The notes beneath the pieces were generated by a model. That model had not been told where the DNA came from, did no database searches, and saw nothing but the letters and a program-made list of their open reading frames with translations. A stretch of DNA of 64,000 nt from Actinomucor elegans (Eukaryota > Mucoromycota > Mucoromycetes > Mucorales > Mucoraceae), in contig JAMSLZ010000006.1 in assembly GCA_026027325.1 (NCBI GenBank), positions 1,302,001 through 1,366,000 on the forward strand. The letters run 5' to 3'. This document shows, one piece after another, positions 37,401 to 46,260 of the stretch. The position numbers were made by a program, and so were the translations under genes. The stretch's first letter is position 1, and every line of letters begins with the position of its first letter.

Positions 37401-40400
37401 CCATCCATGCTCATACTTCTGGAAACATTCAAGAGCTTGACACTCAATTAATCAAACTGACAAAGACTTCAAGTGAACGTATCAAGGTTGCTATGGGATC
37501 CTCTGTCGTTATTACTCATAAGAATCAACAGGGTGCTAGTGCTTCAAAGAAGTCTGAACCCGTTTTGCAAATTGAAGTTGAGGAAGAGGATGTTGACGTT
37601 GTTGGAGAAGAAGAGATCGATTATGATCGCAAGGAATCTGTAGTCACTACTCATCAAGAAGGAAAGATTGATAAGAAAAAGACTGAAAAAGGTAAAAGAT
37701 AGTGGATAGGATTTAAAACTTAATGTGCTAATTTGCCTTATTTTTATGCTATTCTTTAGCTGACGAAAAGAAGAAGAACTCTAATATGGAGAAGATTGTA
37801 GCTGGTTCATTGGCTGTTGGTGCTGTTGCTGCTGGAGCTACTGCAGCTGCTGTTATTAAACACAAAAAGGATGAAAAAGCTGAGGCTGCTGAAAAGCAAA
37901 AGAAACAAAAACAAGAAGTCCTTGCCGCTCATAAGATCAAGTATGAGTCTGGTATTGCTGCTATTGAGAATGTCAATATATCTATCTCTACTTGGTTTAC
38001 TTCCCTAATCCAGAAGGTTTCTACTGCTTCTAAGTCTGGTGCTTCTTCTAAGAAGATCACTTTGATTGTTGATGACTGCCGTTCAGAGCTTACTGAATTC
38101 ATCGAATATGCTAAGACCGAAGGCTCCAAATTCTGTGCTTCTGCAAACGATGAAAAACAATTCATCAGTAAGATTGACTGGGCTGCTTCCGTTGCTCACA
38201 ACCAAGCTGTTCAAATTCAACAAATTGGTATTAATGCTGCTGCTGGAAAGACAGATATGTCTAGCCAAATGCAAGCCATGGCCACTGCTTCTTATCATCA
38301 AATTGAGATCACTCTTCAACAAATGAAGACCACTGTCAAGTTCCACCAGAAGGTCAACAAGATCAACTCTAGCAAGACTGATATCAAGACTGAAACCTCT
38401 GTTTCCGAGAAGCCTGTTTGTGGAAACATGGATACTACTGTCGACAAGACCAAGGTCGCTTATTCTGTCATTCAGGATACACGTGTCACTACTATCTCTA
38501 TTTTTGTTTCATTGTCTCAACGTATTGTTTCTCGTATTAGACAAGGTGGATCCAATGTTCAAGAGGATATCATTAAGATGATTGCAATCAGTGAACAAGA
38601 AGCTACCACTGTTTTCAATCAAGCCAAGTCTAGTTCATCCAAGTTTGATAAGAAGACTCGACTTGAGATCGAACAAGCTCTCGCTACTGTTCAAAAAACT
38701 GTTCAAGAACAAATCACCGAAGTCAAGACTGTCACTGTTGAAGCTGTCTCCACGAGCAACACTGATTCTAAGGTTGCTGTTGAGAAGGTGTTGGAAGTAA
38801 GCAAAAGTTCAATGAGTAAGATTGAAATTAGTTATACCTCGGTTTGTCAAACAATCCTTGAAAGTCGTAAGTTGATATATATTTAAAAAGTATAACCGTT
38901 TAACATAGCTAATCTTTGTAAATTTAGTAACTATTGTTACTCAAACTGCTCAACAAGCTACTGAGACAGTTCAAGGCTGGTTTGTTGATCTCACGTCCAA
39001 GATTAGCAAGTTACTTGAAGCCAGTGACTGTTCTGAGGAAGAAACTCAGGCTAAGATTGATACAGTTGTTGCTGAAGCCGAAGTAGAAATGAAGACTAAG
39101 ATCGAGGAGCTCCAAAAATCTTCTGCCACTACTACCACCAAGAAGAACTCAAAGACAACTCAAGTTACTACAGATCATCATCTTGATATCTTCTTTGGAA
39201 ACATCAAGTCCTCTGTTCAAAATCAATTGGATGTCGTAAAGTCTACAGTTAAAGACACAAGTAAGACAGATAAGTCCAAGATTATCTCTACTTTGGAAAA
39301 GACCGAGACCAAGCTACAACAAGAAGTCAAGACGCATTATGAAGCTGTCCAGAACATTACCACTGTTGAACACATCACTGGTAAATCTGAGCAAAAGGTC
39401 GCTGAAGTTGAGAAGAGCCGTCATGATTCTTATAAGGACACCATCGAGAAAACTGCTGCTGGTGCTGCCGCCGTAGCTGCTGCTGCCGCCGTTGCTATTG
39501 GTTATCATAAGAAGAACCAGCAATCTCAAACAACTGCTATCCAAGTTGTGAAGGAGACTTCTGTCAAGGATGTCCAAGTCAAGATCGATAACTGGTTTTC
39601 CAAGATGACTGAAAAGGTCACCACTTGCACTAAAAAGGGTGGTAGTAACGTCTCTATCGAAGTAGCCAAGATTGTTCAAGAATCTCAATCTGAACTTGAA
39701 GTTATTATTAACGAGGCTAAGACGCAACATATATCCACTCAAACAACCTACAGCACAATTGAGTCTCAGCGTACATTTACTACTACTCTCGAATGGATTA
39801 AGACCACTGCTTATTCTCAATCATCTCAGATCACTCAGATTGTCAACCAAAGTTCTTCTAGTTCTGTAGACTTGACTTCTCAAATTGAGAACCACGTCTG
39901 TGCCATCAAGCATCAAATTGATAGTGCCCTTGAAGTCCATTACAAGAATGAAACCAGTACTGCTGTAGTCGTTGATCAATCGAAGAAAACTCAAGGCGGA
40001 TCAACTAACAAGCAAACGGTCGTTGAAAATGTCGTAGAAGTCGTAAATGAGACACGCGAGCAAACGCAGAAGCGAATTAGTCTTGAAACCACCGTCATTG
40101 TTCAAGAGAGTAAGACTCAGATCACCAATTGGCTTGTACTTCTCTTAGAAAACATCACTGGTATCATTCATGGACACTCTGAAACCATTCGCAAGGATAT
40201 CTTTGCTAGACTCGAGGATGCTGAAAAGGAAGTCAACGTCTTTATCAAGCAAACAAAGGACAAGTTCATTGCTATTAGCAAGACCACTGCTACTAGTCAT
40301 GCTGAGGCACATACTCAAACCTTGGTCGTGAACTCTGTCAAACAGACTTTGGATTGCATTGATAGTATCCGTACCACACTTATCCTTCAAATCTCTGTCC

Positions 40401-41440
40401 TTCGTGAAGTCATTACCCGTATTGAAGTCGAAGATATTGATGTCATTACCCAGAGACTTGAAGCCGTCATCGCTCGTACTCAAAAGCGCGTTCATCATAC
40501 ACTTGAAATTGGCATTGACTTGGCCATTTCTGCTGCTTTTGAAGGAAAGGTCATTACTTGGACTGAAACCTCTGCTGTTCCAGCTGAATTCAAGAATGTT
40601 CGTGCTATTGCCTTCGATGTGCTTGGAACGATTGCCAATTATCGTAAGACTTTAGAGCAAGTTTGGAAGAAGATCGTGGCTCCCAAGAACAACGTGGTTC
40701 TCTCTAGTTTGGAATTCAATGTCTTTATTGAAGATTGGTATGGTGCCTATATTGAAATTAAAAAGGAAAACTTCAACCAGAAACGCCCTGTTTCTGATGA
40801 TATCTCGCTCCACGAAGCTTTGGTCCATATCTTAAAGCGCTATTATATCAAGGAATTGCTTACTGAATCCGAGGTCGAAGAATTGTGTGATGCCTGGAGA
40901 AATGTAGGTGTTTATGATGATGCTATTATTGGTATCCGTCGTATCAAGAACCAAGTATCTGCTAAGTATGCTACTGTTGCTATTTCTGATACTTTCTCGA
41001 CTCGTTCTATGGTTGATTTGGCTCAAAACAACTGTCTCTGCTGGCATGCTCAGTTCACTGCTGAGATGTTTGCTTCTCAAGCCTCAAGCATAGATACTGC
41101 CTCTCAATCTGTCATTAGAGGTACTATTCAACTACTTGGACTTGAGCGTGCTAACCAATTGGCTATTGTCACTTCGAGTGCTCAAATGGCGGCAGCTGCC
41201 AAACAACAAGGCTGTCTTGCTGTCCTGATCGAACGTGAAGAGCATTGTCGTCAAGTCGAGCATCATGAAGCTACTTCCGCAAGCCAATTCGATATTAAGG
41301 CCGATGGTATTGATATCTTTGGAGAAAGTGTCCAATCTTTCTTGGAACATGAATCTATGGTTCAAGTTTGGAATGAGAAGGGTGTTGCTCCTTCCGCTCC
41401 TCGTGTCTGGGTTCAACAATTGAAAGGATCATCAGCTTGA
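22416..41440 (+). CDS. Giant Gellin-like protein: ten beta-trefoil Gll domains, helical repeat arm, HAD-like C-terminus
   Basis: Twelve exons join in phase: 22416-22617, 22673-23011, 23071-23805, 23872-24111, 24178-24432, 24509-25021, 25084-25404, 25468-27933, 27998-34953, 35018-37691, 37760-38866, 38928-41440. Total 18,321 nt, about 6,106 residues. Residues 1-1955 hold ten trefoil units, each opening like FPxGWFFIK, then SQLW, then LVLD. Residues of about 2110-5820 hold about 19 helical modules with a Trp-Phe-type core, broken by Gly/Ala hydrophobic and Ser/Asp acidic segments. Residues of about 5825-6106 resemble a haloacid-dehalogenase fold with missing acids. There is no signal peptide, so it is cytosolic. 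Ten Gll domains is the count reported for Mucoromycota Gellins, which gel protoplasm at hyphal wounds. Preferred codons (AAG, GGT, GCT, ATC) dominate, as in an abundant protein. An AATAAA lies at 41564-41569. Confidence 0.85.
22425..28800 (+). repeat. Ten Gll beta-trefoil domains within the giant protein
   Basis: Domain starts, by the aromatic opening motif: 22425 (FPKGWFFIK), 23112 (FPDTEFFIK), 23607 (FPEGYFFIK), 24226 (YPSGWFFIR), 24830 (WPEETFFIG), 25507 (FPENWFYIR), 26104 (FPEGGFFIR), 27105 (FPTTGYFMIK), 27730 (WPSSQNWFFVR) and 28330 (FPVGTWFFVK). Each has a first SQLW/RQLW-type strand, an LVLD-type strand, a second Q-x-W, and usually ends in RWxxxxPVFK. The fold is that of ricin-B-like trefoils, but the QxW sugar-binding pockets are poorly kept, so carbohydrate binding is doubtful. 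Linkers after domain 7 and before domain 10 are poly-Thr. Confidence 0.85.
26836..39519 (+). other. Eight Gly/Ala-rich hydrophobic segments in the giant protein
   Basis: Segments of 14-30 residues near 26836 (LGIATAGAGILAGTAGMI), 29018 (VGIAVTAGVVAVGTVGGAI), 31022 (LGAAAAAMASAAIFHHK), 32878 (VLAGSAAVAAGTAIAVQVAK), 35413 (VATGIIAGTIIKSK), 36961 (VLVGAATAAIAVHAIN), 37789 (IVAGSLAVGAVAAGATAAAV) and 39448 (AAGAAAVAAAAAVAIGYHKK). Most are followed at once by His/Lys. They look like membrane-inserting or self-associating helices; this is inference. Confidence 0.7.
29253..40530 (+). repeat. Array of about 19 helical modules in the giant protein
   Basis: Modules of about 125-150 residues start near 29253, 29689, 30180, 31235, 31740, 32310, 33000, 33430, 33990, 34495, 35575, 36110, 36560, 37105, 37955, 38455, 38930, 39555 and 40060. 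A typical unit runs VxxWFxxLxxxV, then GGSNVxxDIxxII, then SxxELxxxIxxAK. A second helix group follows, with WIxxTVxxQAxQIQxIG and a last SQISxALxxxK. Divergence is high, so the count is approximate. No Pfam family is recalled for it; coiled-coil-like bundles are likely. Confidence 0.65.
40580..41440 (+). other. Degenerate haloacid-dehalogenase-like domain at the giant protein's C-terminus
   Basis: The stretch RAIAFDVLGTIANYR matches HAD motif I of the L-2-haloacid dehalogenase type (FDxxGT, nucleophile Asp kept, second acid absent). VAISDTFS sits where motif II lies. The motif IV region reads LAIVTSSAQMAAAAKQQG, where active enzymes have GD/D acids. Loss of those acids argues for a structural pseudo-enzyme. 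Confidence 0.6.
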
Positions 41441-42028
41441 GCAAAATTCTAATGATCTAAACTATCTCAATTAGTTCATTCTTTGACTTTATCAACACAT
41501 CTTATCGAAACTTATTATTTTTATTTTAAGCTATATTCTATTATCCCAAAGTTTCTGATTATCAATAAAAAAAAAAGAATTTCAACAATTCAACAAACAG
41601 TACTTTATATAATTTACAATTAGCGTTTCATAGTTACAGTATATAGGTTATATTGTTGCTAACAGATTATAGTGAATGTATTAGCTCAATTTAAGTATAT
41701 ATGACTTTTTAGGTGCAACATAGCGTTGCGGATAAAAACGAATACAAAGTCCACAAGGGCAAGTTAACAGCATCGTCTTACTGAGTAATATCCTCTAGAA
41801 ATCTTCGCTATTATATGTGGCTTTACCAAGCTTCTATTATTATTAATAGTGAATTATTTACATTCTTGTATCAATCAGGGCAAGATTGAAGTTAATGTAA
41901 CACTGTACTTTGATCCATTGACATAAGCTTTAGTTTTATTTTAAATTAAATCAACTGCTACAGAGTTATATACAAGATAAATTTGCTGGGTGAGTATAAT
42001 ACATAGGGTTGCTTATTTTTAGGGTGCT
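41441..42028. other. Convergent 3' spacer
   Basis: AT-rich region between the ends of the giant gene (plus) and the FG-GAP gene (minus). No further gene is seen. Confidence 0.6.
41564..41569 (+). terminator. Poly(A) signal AATAAA of the giant gene
   Basis: AATAAA followed by an A-run, 124 nt after the stop codon. Confidence 0.45.
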
Positions 42029-43468
42029 CTAAGTATGGGTATTATACGCAATTTTCCACTCATAAACTTCAATTGTTTGATCTAAAAGGCCTAATACAAG
42101 TTCATCCTTTCCATCTGCGTTTACGTCGCCTAAAGTGATAGCATGCGGCCAGTCTGATGTGCTGATCGAAGCAATTTTCTGCAAAATAGACCTTAGTATC
42201 TGTCTTTTTTATTGCCATTCAAACACTGTTTACCTCTCCATTTTGATAGGCTAACACCTGGTTCGTATGGCCAGTGCATAGCACTATATCGGTTTCTTGG
42301 TGCTTGATCGTGGACGGCCGGAATCGAATGACTCGACTCAGGCAAAAATCAACTTTAAACCATGGATATATCTATCCCAATAATAAACGCATCAGCTTTA
42401 AGGGATGAATATTGTCATTGTAGCTTTTACCTCGAAATCAACCATGATATACACATATCCATCTTGTCCAGCTAATAATACCTGTTGTGATTCTAATTTT
42501 TGAGAGCCAGTTGACTTCTTGCTTTGGTTTGTCAGTTTTCCTAACTCTTGCGTATTCAGAAAGTTTCCTGAACAAAGCTACTGGGACAAATCAATACACT
42601 CAATGGGCATGGTGTGCTGTCATGCTTACCGATTGAATAACACTGGGACAACGAAGAGATTGTACTCTCTCGCCATGTTGTATAAAGTGAATGAAAGGCC
42701 AGCCATCGCACACTAATAAACACGCCATATCCATCCCGAATCTATCTTTGAGTATAGTAGATAATATACAACGAATGGAAGGCGATCGACGTCCTTTCTA
42801 TCTTAAACGTCAAAAACAAGAATACCATTTGTTGAATCATTCATCTACTTACCATACCAATAGTTGCAAGTTTGGCAGATTCCTCTGCTATATTCATTTT
42901 CCATAATGCGTCATGCTGTTGAAAACTAGTTACTGTTCCATTGATATCGCCTGCAACGATTTCGCAACCGCCAGCTTTTTCCAAAAAAAAAATCAGCCGA
43001 ATTGTCCATAGCATTGTGTCTTTCATTTACCTAGGTCATTATGAATACTGATATCTGTAATAGCTGAGCCTAAATCACGTTTACTCAAGATTTGCTGCCG
43101 AGAAAATAGCGTGACAAGGCCATCGCAATCGCCTACAGCAAGATCGAGCGCACCGAAGCCTGTTAAATCGTGCAATTGAATGGACTGAATTGATCCTCCT
43201 TTCGTTTCCAAGAGACCTTCAACTGGCTTGATTATTTAAAAGAGGTTGGTGTTGATGAAGTGTTAATATGGACATGATTAAGATTTACCTTTGTTTGATT
43301 CAAGATCAAGACGCGTCCGGCAGTTGTGCCGACCAGAATATCATTCTCTTCACTGAGTTCTTCCAAGAAGGGCTTTCCAATCGTTAAACAATTAATTGAA
43401 TCAGACAATTTGGTAGACCATAACTTATGGAATTCGATGTGCCAATTTTCTTTGTCAATCACGTTCAT
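42029..43468 (-). CDS. FG-GAP repeat (ITFG2-like) beta-propeller protein
   Basis: Seven minus-strand exons (43468-43289, 43226-43031, 42974-42853, 42797-42630, 42577-42431, 42371-42234, 42178-42029) join in phase into about 366 residues. Propeller blades show FG-GAP or calcium-loop signatures: LDLAVGDCDGLVTLF, CEIVAGDINGTVTSF, LLAGQDGYVYIMVDF and LGDVNADGKDELVLGLLDQ. The N-terminal blade ends ILVGTTAGRVLIL. Order and size resemble ITFG2, a KICSTOR subunit that tethers GATOR1 to lysosomes in amino-acid signalling to TORC1; that role is inferred from resemblance only. The frame stays open upstream of ATG 43468 to an acceptor near 43537, so a 5' exon may be missing. All introns are 52-62 nt. Confidence 0.75.
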
Positions 43469-43882
43469 GGTTCCTTTGTTAGAATCGAACACGTCGAGAA
43501 TACTCTGTTCACGGTTCAATGCTTCCCCATTTACAGCTGCGTTTCAAATAATCAGTAAGGTATGTATTTTAAACTCTATTTCAAATTTTTGGCCACACCT
43601 TTTTCCTTTGAATACTTATTCAACGCAAGGTTTATAATGCAGAGCTATATTTTATTTTAATAGGAATGCCTGCAAATTGCTTTTTTAGCCTTTTTTTTAT
43701 TATACATTTTATTTCTTTAAAGAACTTGAATCAAAGTAAATAAACAAACATTTTCTGGTTCTAAACGAGAACTTGGGTCGTTAAAACTTGTTAATAGATC
43801 ACCCTATTGTTAATGCTAATAATATAGTACTGAAATAGAAAAATGTATTTTATTCTGTGTGATAACACTAGTTGACATATGT
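43469..43882. other. Spacer / 5' region of the FG-GAP gene
   Basis: Contains a possible upstream coding exon edge (about 43469-43537) and otherwise AT-rich sequence with T-runs. It also carries the 3' UTR of the next minus-strand gene. Confidence 0.45.
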
Positions 43883-45766
43883 TTACACTTTTTCGCATTC
43901 TCTAACCCACCGTCTTCTTCTCGTTACTGCTCCTTTATGCTGTACCTGTCCTTCATCATCTGCAGGGATGGGTTGTGGCATAGTGATACTCCAATTATCA
44001 TCGCTGTATACCCAACCGTTTTCATCAGGTTTTACACAAATCTACACAGCCGATGAATTAAGCTGTCAAATTAACCAATTTACACATACATTTAGCACTT
44101 ACTTCTGCACTCAAACAAAACAAATGTCAGTATAACCCTTTAAACGAATCAAAAAAGAAAAACAGCTTACCAATATTCAAATCTGGATCCACCCAGGGGC
44201 CAACCGTATCCAATGTCCATTCACTAGTTTCCTTCCATTGATATTCTTCGGGTGCATCTATTTCAGTGATAATCGGCATTGCTATAATGCCTTTGATATC
44301 TGACCAAGGCGCCCTTTCATTCTCAAGCATCTAGTGTAAAGTTGAGCTATAAAATCGATTAGATAGAGTCAAGTACCTGCCTCATACAGATAACCACGCA
44401 TGGGCCACCACCTTTGATTTTCAAAAACCGAGATTTCCTCCAACTCATTTTGCTTTTGCAACCTGGTTTCCAAATCTACATACCAATTGATACATTCCTC
44501 TGACTTTTGCTCTCCAAATTGGATTAAGTAAGGCATCAGTTCTTTCAATACATGTTTGGAAAATCGCGTATTGAGTCCATACACAGCTAAACCTAAGCTC
44601 AAGAAAATCAAATGGATGGGCATTATATATAGCACAATGCCAAGTAGAGCAGAAGAAAAGAGAATCAAGTGTAATATACGCGTTGTTTCAGACTCGGAAG
44701 ACCAATTGAAGTGGGTTGATTGAGCTATGATCCAGTCGTATACTTCACTGAATTCACCCATCATGTTTTGAATGTTTTGAAGATTGCTAACGTATTCGGC
44801 TGATGCATCAGCACTAGGTTGGAATAAGTTAGACAAACTAAATGGAAATCCAGAAGGCGGAGGTAGTGCCTCTTCTTTTTTCTTATTGGTATTGGTTTTC
44901 TTAACATCTATAGGCTTTGGCTTTTTCCTTTCGCTGCTGTCTGCCGCATCTTCCGTTATAGTAGATGCTGATTTAGTTGCTATTGATGTATTTGAGCTTT
45001 TTTTGTTTCGATAGTTTGTTAGAATAAAGTAAACTAACAGAGCCTGAGGTGAGAAGAAAATCATTTTTGGATAAAAACCTACATGAAATCAATTGGTAAT
45101 CATACATGAAAGATGCGCGTATATAGCCTTACATAATAGACAATAGAGTATCAAAGATACCAATGTATCAATGGGGTTCTCCCAGCTCAACAAGAGCAAG
45201 ACTTGATCACGTAATGCAAATACAGGTCTGCAGCGAGATACAAACCGAGTAAAATTCTTTGCTGAGATTTGCGCATTCAGTGGAGCTTGATTTGCTAGAT
45301 ATGCATTAATAGGAATTTGCTCAGTTGTCGCAGCTTCTGCTATGATATCTTGTAGTTTATCAGAAGTAATCAGAGCGACGAAATGATTGAATGGACTCTC
45401 TACTTCATGGTTTGAAGAGTCTGGCTTCTTTTGAATTGCCTTGATGGAGGAATCGGAAGCAGTTCTTGATGTTTGCGCTAACTGCCGGAGGTAATTTTCC
45501 GCAAGCGAGCCTTCCTTGGACTTTGGAGACGCGTCCATAAAGTGTTTGGGTCGAGCGCAAGCACATTTTGGAGCTGAGGCTTGACATTTTCGATGACAAG
45601 TATAGTTACACTCTAATAATAATATTTATGAGTTTCCGTAGGAGTACAGCCAAACAATACTACCTTTGCATTGAACACCCTGTTTTGCTACACCCCATAA
45701 TAAACGCTTGCAATAGTCGCAATATGTCAAATGGGTAAACGTCTTATCTTGAAATGAATGGCTCAT
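43883..45766 (-). CDS. Peroxin-like membrane protein: C1 zinc finger plus dysferlin domain (Pex24/Pex30-type)
   Basis: Exons 45766-45664, 45612-45133, 45078-44381, 44330-44171, 44104-44103 and 44041-43883 (minus) make 533 residues. Residues 3-52 form a C1 finger (HSFQDKTFTHLTYCDYC, then VQCKECNYTCHRKC, APKC), the diacylglycerol/phorbol-ester-binding fold. Hydrophobic hairpins follow (LVSLILYCLLC, ALLVYFILTNY, and ILHLILFSSALLGIVLYIMP with IHLIFLSLGLAVYGL), like the reticulon-type part of Pex30-family proteins. The C-terminus is a dysferlin domain: ENQRWWPMRGYLYE, NERAPWSDIKG, TLDTVGPWVDPDLN and DENGWVYSDDNW. Relatives shape the ER and peroxisome membranes. Two junctions are odd: exon 3 needs a GC donor at 44380, and the last junction needs a 2-nt microexon. 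Confidence 0.82.
44103..44104 (-). other. Candidate 2-nt microexon (AA)
   Basis: On the minus strand the sequence reads GAGTGCAG, AA, GTAAGTGC: a good acceptor, two bases, a good donor. The flanking introns would be 66 and 61 nt. Splicing exon 4 straight to exon 6 shifts the frame and stops after five codons. Including AA gives a Glu codon and restores the dysferlin motif. Other local acceptors give stops. Confidence 0.6.
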
Positions 45767-46260
45767 GATGATAAAGAAAAAAACAGTTTAATGAACTCGG
45801 AGCTTCTTGAGCTTTTATATGTGCTATGCATAGCTAGTCACGATTAGATCATTATGTAATGAAACCTATTTCTCAGCTTAATCCTCGGGCAACCAGTTTC
45901 ACATTACAATGTGTTACTCAAAGCAATTACAAGTGTCAAACTACAGCGCAAAAACGCGTAAACGATCGGACATGCAATAGTTAAAGAAGTACAGTATCTA
46001 AAGTGACACTTTTCTTTGATGAAACACTATCCTTTAGTACAAACAATGAATTACGGCGCGCATTTTAATGGGACTTTCAGCCAAACTGCCCAGTCTTCCC
46101 GTGAACAAATGCTTAAATAGGACAGTACTCTTCGGCAAGGTGAGGTTGCACCAAATATAATTCTATTTCAACTGTCCTAGTAGTAAAAAAAAAAAGCCCT
46201 GTACCCCTTCTTTATTCTTGTTTCTTCTTGTTTCTTAAACTTTCTTCTTTATCAGTAGTG
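45767..46260. promoter_or_regulatory. Divergent intergenic region between the peroxin-like and coiled-coil genes
   Basis: 494 bp between two head-to-head start codons, so it should hold both promoters. It contains a CT-rich leader directly upstream of ATG 46261 and an A-run at 46184-46195. No motif can be assigned. Confidence 0.45.

Noticed and set aside
40580..41440. Separate haloacid dehalogenase gene
   Set aside because: The frame runs on without a break from the helical repeats, with no stop, promoter or ATG context between them.
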